Shown: positions 18,601 through 26,112 of the stretch, piece by piece
Position numbering within the stretch: the first letter of the stretch is position 1
Layout of the letters: every line of letters starts with the position of its first letter
Source of the DNA: Chloroflexota bacterium
GTDB lineage: Bacteria; Chloroflexota; Limnocylindria; Limnocylindrales; CSP1-4
Direction: 5' to 3'
Length of the DNA: 64,000 nucleotides
NCBI GenBank assembly: GCA_919901745.1
Contig: CAKKPP010000024.1
Coordinates: 1 to 64,000, forward strand
Made by a program: the position numbers and the translations under genes
Notes under the pieces: generated by a model
Seen by the model: only the letters and a program-made list of their open reading frames with translations
Told to the model about the DNA's origin: nothing
The model's database searches: none

Positions 18601-19509
18601 GCGCTCGAGAAGGTCATGCTCGGGTTCGCGGCCGGCGCCGCCGACGTCCTCGTGTGCACGACCATCATCGAATCCGGGCTGGACATCCCGAACGCCAACA
18701 CGATCGTCATCGACCGCGCCGACACGCTCGGTCTCGCCCAGCTGTATCAGCTCCGCGGCCGCGTGGGCCGCAGCAGCCGGCGCGCGTACGCCTACCTCCT
18801 GTACCGGCGGCGCGAGCGTCTCTCGGACGAGGCACGCAAGCGGCTCCAGGCGATTTTCAACGCGTCGGAGCTGGGGGCGGGGTTCCAGATTGCGCTGTCC
18901 GACCTCGAGATCCGGGGCGCCGGCAACATCCTGGGCGGGGAGCAGTCCGGTCACATGGCGGCGGTGGGCTTCGACCTCTATTCGCGCCTCCTTGCCGAGG
19001 CCGTGGAATCCGAGAAGGCGCGCTACGAGGGCCGGGCACCGATCGTCGTGGCCCCGCAGGCCGTCGTCGACCTGCCGGTCGAGGCCCACCTCCCCGATGC
19101 CTACGTCCCGGACGAGGCGCAGAAGCTGGAGCTCTACCGGCGCCTCGCGCGTGCCCGCACGGCCGGCGATCTGGCAGCCTTCCGCCAGGAGGCGACCGAC
19201 CGCTACGGACCGATGCCACCTCCTGTGGTGCAGCTCGTGGAGGTGGCCGAGCTGCGTCTCGCCGCCGAGCTTGCCGGCGTGGCGTCGATCTCGCGCGAGG
19301 ACGGCCAACTCGTGGTGCGCTTCGGCGCGGGCCTGTCGCGCGACACGGCCATGCGTCTGCTCTCCGGGCCGGCGCTGCCGGGCGTCCGCCCGGGCGACGT
19401 CGCGTTTGCCAGCAACCAGGTGCGGATCCGCCTCCCGCGCGACGCAGCGCGGACGTGGCCGCTGACCCAGGCGCTGGTGGCGCGCCTCGTCGTGACGGCC
19501 GCCGGGTGA
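15637..19509 (+). CDS. mfd: Transcription-repair coupling factor Mfd
   Basis: 1290-residue DNA translocase that removes RNA polymerase stalled at lesions and recruits UvrA. Order: UvrB-like D1 region (about 95-330, with [27 protein letters not shown]), RNA-polymerase interaction domain ([14 protein letters not shown], near 625), RecG-like motor with [32 protein letters not shown] and a C-terminal domain. About 90 residues precede the first recognisable Mfd segment. The GTG at 15637 overlaps pth, but GTG 15904 ([10 protein letters not shown]) would remove this extension and is a real alternative. It closes the rpsU-to-mfd run. Confidence 0.95.
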   Translation: [1290 protein letters not shown]

Positions 19510-19745
19510 CACCCGGGCGCGCGCCAACCGGCGCGGGCCCAGCGCGCTGCCACCGCCTCGACAGGCGACGCCGAACGAATCGGCTTCCGCGTACCAGGCT
19601 GCGGCGGTATCGTTCGGACGCCGGGTTCGCAGCGGAGGATGGGCATCGATGGCTGGACCGCACGACGAATCGGCTCCAGCGGTACGTCCGCGGAGCCATT
19701 GCGGCGCAGATGTGACCAGCACCCGCTGACGGCAGCAGGACCGCC
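19510..19745. other. Intergenic gap between mfd and the Lgt-like gene
   Basis: 236 bp without a supported gene. A 6-bp GC stem (CGCGCC/GGCGCG at 19520-19535) just after mfd is a weak terminator candidate. No RNA gene, repeat or confident promoter for the downstream four-gene operon was identified. Confidence 0.4.
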
Positions 19746-20570
19746 GTGTACCCGACGCTCGTCCAGGCGGGGCCCTTCGTGATCGGGACCCACGACGCCT
19801 TCTCCATCCTGGCCCTCGCCGTCGGCCTGGGGATCTACTATCGGGCGCTGCGCCGCCGGGGGATGCTCGACGAGCGGATCGTGCTCGTCTCGATGGCTGT
19901 GATCGTGGGCGGGGTCATCGGGGCGCGCACCATCACGGCCTGGGAGAACACGGACGAGATCCGAGCCGCCATCGAGGCCGGCGCCCCGTTGAGCTGGATC
20001 GTCCTCCACGGGAACAAGAGCATCCTGGGCGCCCTGGCCGGGGGGTTCCTCGCCGGCGTTCTCGCGAAACGCGCGCTCGGCTACACCCGGTCCACCGGCG
20101 ACAATTACGTGCTCGCGATCGCGATCGCGACGGCCGTGGGGCGGGTGGGGTGCTTCCTCTCGGAGCTCCCGCTGGGGACGCCTACGGACCTGCCGTGGGG
20201 CATGACCGTCGACCCGGATGCGGCCGCGGCGTTCGCGCGCTGTCCCGGGTGCGAGACCGCGATGCACCCCTCGATGCTCTACGAGATCGTGTTCAACCTC
20301 GTCGCTGCCGTGATGATCGTCCGATTCGGTCGACGGATCCCCGTCAACGGCGACCTCCTCAAGCTCTACCTGCTGGCCGCGTTCACCTTCCGCTTCCTCG
20401 TAGAGTTCGTTCGTGCCAACGAGGTCCAGTTCCTGGATCTCACCGGCCCGCAGATCGTGTTGGTCCCGCTCCTCGGCTGGCTCGGCGCCCACTTCGTCCG
20501 GAGCTATCGGGAGCGGACCTGGCATGTGCCGGCCCCACCGCTCCCCCGTGCTGTTGAGGTGTCTGCGTGA
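19746..20570 (+). CDS. Divergent Lgt-like (prolipoprotein diacylglyceryl transferase family) membrane protein
   Basis: 274-residue polytopic membrane protein of the Lgt superfamily. Seen: HGNKSILGALAGG (residues 88-100), GRVGCFLSE (132-140) in place of the Lgt signature, HPSMLYE (174-180) and FRFLVEFVRANE (215-226). Classical Lgt has Y-H-G-G-L and a G-R-x-x-N-F-x-N-x-E-like signature; here the histidine loop reads HGNKS and the Asn pair is C-F-L-S. It could be the real Lgt, since the window encodes several lipoproteins, or a paralogue acting on another acceptor. GTG start at 19746. First gene of a four-gene coupled unit with a Tes-like radical SAM enzyme. Confidence 0.75.
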   Translation: MYPTLVQAGPFVIGTHDAFSILALAVGLGIYYRALRRRGMLDERIVLVSMAVIVGGVIGARTITAWENTDEIRAAIEAGAPLSWIVLHGNKSILGALAGGFLAGVLAKRALGYTRSTGDNYVLAIAIATAVGRVGCFLSELPLGTPTDLPWGMTVDPDAAAAFARCPGCETAMHPSMLYEIVFNLVAAVMIVRFGRRIPVNGDLLKLYLLAAFTFRFLVEFVRANEVQFLDLTGPQIVLVPLLGWLGAHFVRSYRERTWHVPAPPLPRAVEVSA

Positions 20571-21085
20571 CCGACCAGACCCCGCCGGACGATCTCGAGG
20601 CCTACATCCGGGCGCATCGCGACCGCTATGCGCCCGAAGCCCTCAAGGGCCGCCTGATCGAGGCCGGCCACGACCCCGGCGCGGTCGAAGCCGCCCTGGC
20701 CGCCGTGGAGGGTGAAGGGCCGGCCCTGGCATGGCCCGCCCCGAAGGGCGACTCGTCGTCGGGCGGCCCCGGGTTCGCGCGCCGAAGCGCACTGTCGGCG
20801 CTGGCGCTGATCTTCGCGACGGCGGCGTTCGCGCTCGGGATGTTCGGGATCTTCGCCGGCGCCGCCGGGGGCCCGCCGATGTGGCTCTACGCCGTGCTGT
20901 TTCCGATTCAGATCGTCCTGGTGACTCGATGGATCCTCCGGCGGATCGATTCGTCGACCGGCCTCCGGCAGGGCGGGTGGCTGGTGACGCTCGGCTGGTT
21001 CGTCGTCCCGCCGATCGCGATGCTGGCGCTGCTCGGCATCTGTTTCGGGTACAGCTCCAATTTCGGCTGTTATTTCAACTGCTAG
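20567..21085 (+). CDS. Small membrane protein with N-terminal helical domain, unknown
   Basis: 172 residues. An N-terminal soluble helical segment (about 8-47, DLEAYIRAHRDRYAPEALKG) is followed by a Gly/Ser linker and about three membrane helices (75-100, 108-125, 138-162). The extreme C-terminus is Cys- and aromatic-rich (FGYSSNFGCYFNC). I do not recognise the family. The GTG start overlaps the Lgt-like stop by 4 bp, and the radical SAM gene begins 11 bp after its stop, so it belongs firmly to this operon. The N-terminal helical block may mediate protein interaction; this is speculative. Confidence 0.75.
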   Translation: MTDQTPPDDLEAYIRAHRDRYAPEALKGRLIEAGHDPGAVEAALAAVEGEGPALAWPAPKGDSSSGGPGFARRSALSALALIFATAAFALGMFGIFAGAAGGPPMWLYAVLFPIQIVLVTRWILRRIDSSTGLRQGGWLVTLGWFVVPPIAMLALLGICFGYSSNFGCYFNC

Positions 21086-21096
21086 GAGCGCCTCTG

Positions 21097-22662
21097 ATGC
21101 TGGACCTGCGCCCGTACACGCCGCTGCGCATGGTCCTGACCGTGTGTGGCGCGTGTTTCTCGGACGACCCCGATCGCGAGATCGACTATGAGACGGACAT
21201 CCTCCAGGGCAATCTCGTCGCCATGGACGGCCGCGTGTACCTGAGGCGCACGTGTCGCCGTGGCCACGGAACGCTCACGAGCCTGTACGAGGAGGATCAC
21301 CGGCTCTGGGAGTACCTCCAGCAATGGAGGACGCCGACCCGCGAGATCATCCCCGACACGATCGGAAGTGCCGCGCCCATCCCGATGGGCTACCGCGACG
21401 GCCTCGGCGACCTGCAGACCCAGCACTCGTGCGTGCTCCTCATCGACATCACCGAGAACTGCAACCTTGAGTGCCCGACCTGTTTTGCCGCGGCCGCGCC
21501 CGGCGTGGGCAGGTTCGCTCGGCTGCCGCACATCGTCCGCGCGCTGGAAACCGCCATCGCGCGCGAGGGCGGCCGGGTGGACGTGCTCATGCTGTCGGGC
21601 GGGGAGCCGACCGTCCATCCGGAGGTTCTCGAGATCATCGAAGCGGCCACGGAACGCAACGTCGTCCGGGTGATCCTCAACACCAACGGGATCCGGATTG
21701 CGAAGGATGCGCGGTTCGCGGACGCGCTCGGCCGTCTCCGCGGCCGGTTGGAGGTCTACCTCCAGTTCGACGGTTTCGAACTCGACTCCCACCTCTACCA
21801 TCGCGGCGAGGATCTGCGCGCGATCAAGGCCGAGGCGATCCGTCGATTGGCCGACCGGCACGTGTTCACGACCCTCGCCGTCGCGGTGGCCGAGGGCGTC
21901 AACGACGGTGAGGTGGGTGCGATCGCCGACTATGCGCTCGAGACCGACTTCATCGCCGGCGTCGCGTTCCAGCCGGTGTTCGGCTCGGGCCGGGCCAACG
22001 CCATCGACCCGATGCGTCGGGCCACGACGACGGGCACGCTGCTCGCCCTGGGCCGGCAGACGAGCGAGCGCATCGGGCCGGACGACTTCATCGCGTTGCC
22101 CTGCTCGCACCCCGACTGTTCGTCGCTCACCTACTTCGTCAAGGGGGACTCCGGGGACTGGCGATCGTTGCCGAAGATGCTCGGCATCGACCAGCTGAAG
22201 GAGTACCTGGGCCTCGTCTCCAACCGGATCGCCCCCGACGACGTGATGTGGACCGCGCTGGTCGGAATGATGTCCGAGACCACCCTGGTGTCGCGGCCCG
22301 AGATGATCGATCACCTGCTGCGGATCTGCGAGGCGTGCGACCTCGGGGTCACCGGCTTCGTCAAGACACTCGGCAAGTGGGTCTTCGACCGGGAGGGCGC
22401 CGTCGAGGACATTGCCAGGCGTGTGAAGCGGATCTCGATCAAGACGTTCATGGACGCCTGGACGCTCAACGTGGAGCGGCTCCAGCAGTGTTGTGTCCAC
22501 GTGGGATCGACGAACGGAGAGGAGAACCCCGTGCGCGTGCCATTTTGTGCCCGGCAGCTCTTCGGCGGCCTCCGCCGCCATACCTCCGGGGGCATGGTGT
22601 CCGCCCGGGAGCTCGTCAACCTCGACAACGTCCGGCCGGGCGTCGCGGTCCTCCCGTCATGA
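21097..22662 (+). CDS. Radical SAM protein resembling tetraether lipid synthase (Tes / GDGT-MAS)
   Basis: 521-residue iron-sulfur enzyme. N-terminal cysteine region C17-x2-C20 with C53 in a TCRRGHG context looks like the metal-binding N-domain of Tes. The radical SAM cluster motif is C122-x3-C126-x2-C129 in DITENCNLECPTCFA, followed by the SAM-contact GGEPTVHPE. Later cysteines occur in PCSHPDCSS, ICEACDL, QCCVHVG and FCARQL, suggesting auxiliary clusters. The layout matches archaeal Tes (MJ0619 type), which couples two lipid chains by a C-C bond. Family placement is by motif recognition; substrate is inferred. ATG 21097 follows TAGGAG, a site overlapping the previous stop. Confidence 0.7.
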   Translation: MLDLRPYTPLRMVLTVCGACFSDDPDREIDYETDILQGNLVAMDGRVYLRRTCRRGHGTLTSLYEEDHRLWEYLQQWRTPTREIIPDTIGSAAPIPMGYRDGLGDLQTQHSCVLLIDITENCNLECPTCFAAAAPGVGRFARLPHIVRALETAIAREGGRVDVLMLSGGEPTVHPEVLEIIEAATERNVVRVILNTNGIRIAKDARFADALGRLRGRLEVYLQFDGFELDSHLYHRGEDLRAIKAEAIRRLADRHVFTTLAVAVAEGVNDGEVGAIADYALETDFIAGVAFQPVFGSGRANAIDPMRRATTTGTLLALGRQTSERIGPDDFIALPCSHPDCSSLTYFVKGDSGDWRSLPKMLGIDQLKEYLGLVSNRIAPDDVMWTALVGMMSETTLVSRPEMIDHLLRICEACDLGVTGFVKTLGKWVFDREGAVEDIARRVKRISIKTFMDAWTLNVERLQQCCVHVGSTNGEENPVRVPFCARQLFGGLRRHTSGGMVSARELVNLDNVRPGVAVLPS

Positions 22663-22979
22663 CGGGAGTCGTGGGGCCCGTGGGCCCGCAGTCCTATGCC
22701 CGACCGCCCCGAACCCGTCCGGAAAAGTACGAGAACCTCGCGTTCACCTTCTGCCGCATGGGGACCGTGGGCCTCATCGCCTGGGTGCTGTCACCAGCCG
22801 TCTTCGTCCTGCTGGTCTCGGTGATTGCGATCGGGCTGTACGCGCGCTCGATCAGCCTCGGTGTCTCGTGGACCAAGTGCTTCCTGCGGCGCCCGACGCT
22901 GATCGTCGGGTTCTGGGGTGTCGTCGCCATCGCGGACGCGTACTGGCTCTTCGTCCTGGGAGGGAGCTGGCCGGCGTGA
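22659..22979 (+). CDS. Small membrane protein, unknown, last gene of the Tes-like operon
   Basis: 106 residues; a Pro/Arg-rich N-terminal tail (about 25) then a hydrophobic region with three likely membrane segments (30-45, 47-68, 82-103). I do not recognise it. The ATG at 22659 overlaps the radical SAM stop in an ATGA arrangement, so it is translationally coupled and probably functionally linked. A role in presenting lipid substrate or anchoring the radical enzyme at the membrane is only a guess. Confidence 0.7.
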   Translation: MTGVVGPVGPQSYARPPRTRPEKYENLAFTFCRMGTVGLIAWVLSPAVFVLLVSVIAIGLYARSISLGVSWTKCFLRRPTLIVGFWGVVAIADAYWLFVLGGSWPA

Positions 22980-22998
22980 CGGCGCCGAGCCTTCGGGG

Positions 22999-23033
22999 TC
23001 GCGCGGCCGTACCGGTTCGCGCGGCCGTACCGG
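22999..23033. repeat. Two tandem copies of an 18-bp GC-rich unit
   Basis: The 17-nt string TCGCGCGGCCGTACCGG occurs at 22999-23015 and 23017-23033, separated by one T. It lies just past the Tes-like operon in a 166-bp gap. The unit contains the palindrome CGCGGCCG-like core. It may be a slippage product. Confidence 0.8.
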
Positions 23034-23145
23034 CGCTTCGCGCGAGCCGGCCGCCGGGTGACCGGCATGTCCTGCGTCGCCTCCGCGGCGACGCGACGCG
23101 AACGGGCGCGGGAACCCCGGCCGGGCTGGCGGTGTAGGCAGGGAG

Positions 23146-23766
23146 ATGAACGCTCAGTCCGCAGGCCGGCACGTGGCGAGCCCTGGCTTGCTCTGCGCCG
23201 TCCTGGTCGTCGCCGCCGTCGTCTCCGCCTGCACAGCGGTGAGCGGCGGTGTCGCGCCGCCATCGAGCGTGCCATCGGCCGCACCTCGAGCGCCCGCCAC
23301 GGCCACGCAGTTCCCGCCCTCGACCGCGCCGCGCAGGGCCGCGGCACCGGCGGATTGCCCGGTCACGCTGCCAGATCCGGCGTTCCACGCTCCAGCGCCG
23401 TACCCGGAGATCCCACCGGCCAGGTACGACGCGGCCTGGTACGGAACGGACGCCCTGTGGGCGATGCTCAACCTCGACGGTGAGGTCTGGGCGGATCTTC
23501 CACCGGACGAGTCGGGACTCGGTCAGAAGTCGTTCTGGTGGAGCACGGCGTTCGTCGAGTTCGAGCCGGCGATCGTGGTGACTGGCGAGCGACTCCACGG
23601 GCCGGGCGCATTCAGGACCGACGGGCCGGGGACGAACGCGAGCGCCGACTTCGGGCGGGCCATGCTCATCGGCATCGTGATCCCCACGCAGGGCTGCTGG
23701 CGGCTCATCGGCTCGTACCGGGGCGCGACGCTGAGCTACGTCGTCTGGGTGGGCCCCTCCGCCTGA
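23146..23766 (+). CDS. Putative secreted lipoprotein, unknown function
   Basis: 206 residues. The signal region (residues 12-29, LLCAVLVVAAVVSAC) ends in lipobox VSAC. A Pro/Ala/Ser-rich linker (30-60) leads to a ~140-residue extracellular domain containing YDAAWYGTDALWAMLNLDGE and GCWRLIGSYRGATLSYVVWV. The pattern of an early W-Y-G and a late C-W-R-L/I-x-G resembles small extracellular domains common near the ends of high-GC lipoproteins, but I cannot name the family. ATG 23146 has GGGAG 3 nt upstream. Confidence 0.7.
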   Translation: MNAQSAGRHVASPGLLCAVLVVAAVVSACTAVSGGVAPPSSVPSAAPRAPATATQFPPSTAPRRAAAPADCPVTLPDPAFHAPAPYPEIPPARYDAAWYGTDALWAMLNLDGEVWADLPPDESGLGQKSFWWSTAFVEFEPAIVVTGERLHGPGAFRTDGPGTNASADFGRAMLIGIVIPTQGCWRLIGSYRGATLSYVVWVGPSA

Positions 23767-23789
23767 AGCTCGGGCATACTGGCGCCGGC

Positions 23790-23822
23790 ATGATCGGTGC
23801 GGCGAGTGGACGGGGCGGATGA
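23790..23822 (+). CDS. Possible 10-residue leader peptide coupled to the next gene
   Basis: ATG 23790 encodes MIGAASGRGG and stops at 23820-23822, overlapping the ATG of the downstream membrane protein (ATGA). A -10-like CATACT (23775-23780) ends 9 nt before it, the spacing seen at leaderless genes here. Translation of this short frame may deliver ribosomes to the next start, which has only a weak ribosome-binding site. Not proven to be translated. Confidence 0.3.
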   Translation: MIGAASGRGG

Positions 23823-24280
23823 CGACCATCCGGCGTCGCCTTGCCGTCCTCATCCTGGTGGTCGCGCCGCCGGTTGCGCTGTTCGCCGCGCTCTTCGGTG
23901 GCGACCACGTCGTCCCGTGTCTCGCCCCCAACGGATGCCCGCCGATCCCCGGCCCCATCCCGATCATCGGGACGACGATCGGGGCGATCGCGACCATCGT
24001 GGCGGGCGGACTGCTCTGGTTCGCCGCAGCCGTGGGTATCGTCGTCCACGTCGCGCGCGCGGATCTCGGGCGCCTTCGACGTGCCGCCATCGCGATTGCA
24101 CTCGTGACGATCGTGCCCGCCGTCTACGGCTTCGCGGTCGGGGCGCAGGTCAGGATCCGACAGGGCGCCGAGGACGCGGCCCTCTACGCCATCGCGGCGT
24201 TCATCGTCGCCACGACGCTGTCTCTGGCCTGGGCCGGGATGACGGCGCGAAGATGGAAGGCGGCCTTGCCCCGCGACTGA
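23819..24280 (+). CDS. Small integral membrane protein, unknown
   Basis: 153 residues with four hydrophobic segments (about 8-28, 48-78, 87-110 and 118-140) and a short extracytoplasmic loop with two cysteines and many prolines (PCLAPNGCPPIPGPIPIIG). No recognised domain. The ATG at 23819 overlaps the stop of a possible 10-codon leader frame. Its 3' neighbour, an MFS transporter, starts 57 bp downstream. Confidence 0.65.
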   Translation: MTTIRRRLAVLILVVAPPVALFAALFGGDHVVPCLAPNGCPPIPGPIPIIGTTIGAIATIVAGGLLWFAAAVGIVVHVARADLGRLRRAAIAIALVTIVPAVYGFAVGAQVRIRQGAEDAALYAIAAFIVATTLSLAWAGMTARRWKAALPRD

Positions 24281-24337
24281 TCGCCCTCCGGTCCATGGGC
24301 CTCGCAGTACGAGTCGCGCTCTGCGACCATCCGCGAG

Positions 24338-25738
24338 ATGACACAGGCATCCGGCGGTCTCTGGTCCCCCGAGCGACGCGACCTGACGGGTGGCCTCGTA
24401 TTGACCGTCACGCTCATCGCGGCCGAGGCGCTGGCGATCTCGACGGCCATGCCCATCGTCACCCGCGAGCTCGGTCACCTGGAACTGTACGGCTGGGTGT
24501 TCTCGGCGTTCTTCCTCGGGAGCCTGATCGGGATCGCGATCGTGGGCAGCCTCATCGACGAACGCGGTGTGATCCTGCCGTTCGCGGCCGGCCTCGTGTT
24601 GTTCGGCATCGGCCTGGCCGTCGGCGGGGCGGCGCCGTCGATGGAGGTCCTCGTCGCGGCACGGTTCGTCCAGGGCCTCGGCGGGGGTGCGCTGCCGCCG
24701 GTGGCCTACGTCGCGATCGGACGAAGTCTGCCCGAGCGATTGCGACCATCGATGTTCGCGACGCTGTCCACCGCCTGGATCCTGCCGGGCATCCTCGGAC
24801 CGGCGATCGCGGGGATCGTGGCCGAGACGATCGGCTGGCGCTGGATCTTCCTCGGGCTCCTTCCGCTGATCGTCGGATCAGGCTTCGTCGCGTTGCGAGC
24901 CCTGCGGACGATGGTTGCCGACGACCGTGTTTCCACGTCGGCCGACGCCTCCGCGGGACGGGTGGCGCTCAACCGCCGGCAGCGCTGGGGACCGACGGTC
25001 GTGCTGGGTGGGGGCGCGGCCATCCTCATGGCCGGTCTCACCGAGGGGAGCCCGCTGGTGCTCGTCGTCCTCGTCGGAGTCGGGCTCACGCTCACCGCGG
25101 CGGCGCTCAGCCGCCTGACGCCGCCCGGGACGCTCCGGCTCGCACGCGGGGTGCCTACGGCCGTCCTCCTGCGGGGTGTCGTGACGTTCGCATTCTTCTC
25201 GGTCAATGCGTACGTGGCGCTCATGCTCGTCGAGGTCCGCGGCTGGTCGGCGGCGGCGGCCGGGATCGCGCTGACCGCGGCGACCCTCTCGTGGACGGCC
25301 GGCTCGTGGACCCAGGCGCGCCTGTCGCGGCGACTCCGTCCGGAGTGGTTCGTGCGCCGCGGCTTCCCGGTCGTCGCGCTCGGGACGGCGGCGCTGGGAA
25401 GTGTGCTCCTGCCCGACGTCCCCGCATGGGTCTCCATCCCGGCGTTCGCCGTCGCCGGCTTCGGGATGGGCCTCACCTACGCCCAGTTCGCGCTGATCAT
25501 CCTGCGCGACGTGCCGAAGGATGGCCAGGGTGCGGCGACTGCCGGCCTGTCGCTGACCGACGCGCTCGGCGCGGCCCTCGGCACGGGGATTGCCGGGGCG
25601 ATGATCGCCGCCGCCGTGCGCGCCGGCGGCGGTCCAGGTCCGGGTCTGGCTGCGGCGATCGCGCTGGGCGCCGCGGTCGCAGTGCTCGGGTTCCTGCTGG
25701 CTCCGCGCCTCCATCCCCCAGGCGCGGAGATTCCGTAG
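24338..25738 (+). CDS. MFS drug transporter (DHA2-like)
   Basis: 466-residue proton-coupled efflux permease of the inner membrane. Hydrophobicity suggests 12-14 helices; motif A-like GSLIGIAIVGSLIDERG follows the second helix, and FVQGLGGGALPPVAYVAIGRSLPERLR and AWILPGILGPAIAGIV match the motif B/C region of drug:H+ antiporters. Substrate unknown. ATG 24338 gives a normal N-terminus with a short soluble tail. A hexamer GACCAT ends 7 nt upstream and could be a poor -10 box. No regulator gene is adjacent. Confidence 0.85.
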   Translation: MTQASGGLWSPERRDLTGGLVLTVTLIAAEALAISTAMPIVTRELGHLELYGWVFSAFFLGSLIGIAIVGSLIDERGVILPFAAGLVLFGIGLAVGGAAPSMEVLVAARFVQGLGGGALPPVAYVAIGRSLPERLRPSMFATLSTAWILPGILGPAIAGIVAETIGWRWIFLGLLPLIVGSGFVALRALRTMVADDRVSTSADASAGRVALNRRQRWGPTVVLGGGAAILMAGLTEGSPLVLVVLVGVGLTLTAAALSRLTPPGTLRLARGVPTAVLLRGVVTFAFFSVNAYVALMLVEVRGWSAAAAGIALTAATLSWTAGSWTQARLSRRLRPEWFVRRGFPVVALGTAALGSVLLPDVPAWVSIPAFAVAGFGMGLTYAQFALIILRDVPKDGQGAATAGLSLTDALGAALGTGIAGAMIAAAVRAGGGPGPGLAAAIALGAAVAVLGFLLAPRLHPPGAEIP

Positions 25739-25772
25739 CGCGTCGTCGGCGGTGTCCCACCCCCTCGAGCCG

Positions 25773-25924
25773 TGATCCACGGACGCGTTGCCAGGGATGT
25801 GCCCCCTGCGCCGCCCGATATTCGCGCAGGTAATCAATTCCGGGCCGAGCAAGTGTGGCGGTGCACCCAGCGCGTCGGAATCGCCGACCCGTCCCGCTCG
25901 CTGAGGCTCAAGCTCATTACTGGG
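25773..25924 (+). repeat. Dispersed repeat, copy A
   Basis: About 152 bp matching, in inverted orientation, the segment 55455-55635. The right 109 bp align without gaps at 82/109 identical by hand count. Shared landmarks are TGATCCACGG, GGGATGTGCCCC, GGTAATCAATTCCGGG, GTCGGAATCG and CTCATTAC. Differences show no codon periodicity, so it is probably noncoding. GGTAAT and ATTAC(C/T) form inverted ends around an ~95-bp core. It occupies much of the 374-bp gap before apt. Confidence 0.8.
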
Positions 25925-26030
25925 CGGAATGACGGACGGCGCACGGTGGGAGACGTGGCTGGGCGGACGTGAAGGAGGCGGACGCCGACCCGGCTTCGGA
26001 CCGGGGGCTGGTCGGGCCGGCACGCTGCGG

Positions 26031-26036
26031 TAGACT
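26031..26036 (+). promoter_or_regulatory. Possible -10 box (TAGACT) for apt
   Basis: TAGACT about 76 nt before the apt ATG. It would give a leader of ~70 nt. No good -35 box is seen 17 bp upstream. Confidence 0.3.
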
Positions 26037-26112
26037 GCGGACAGCGCTCTCGCCCAGGTCCGCGTCGGCAGATGGTCACGCGCCCCGACCACATGTGGAG
26101 GCCCCGATACCG

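Noticed and set aside
14551-19722. 1723-codon open frame on the minus strand opposite mfd
   Set aside because: Its residues are the Arg/Gly/Ala/Pro-biased shadow of mfd, pth and ybeY in GC-rich DNA; no domain is recognisable, and the plus strand encodes well-known motifs throughout.
19510-19745. tRNA gene in the gap after mfd (GGGTTCGCAGC looks like a T-arm)
   Set aside because: No matching acceptor, D or anticodon arms can be folded around it.
24878-26092. 404-codon minus-strand frame opposite the MFS gene and repeat copy A
   Set aside because: The MFS frame on the plus strand has clear membrane helices and motifs. The conserved peptide-like strings shared with the 55.5-kb region come from the DNA repeat, not from a conserved reading frame.
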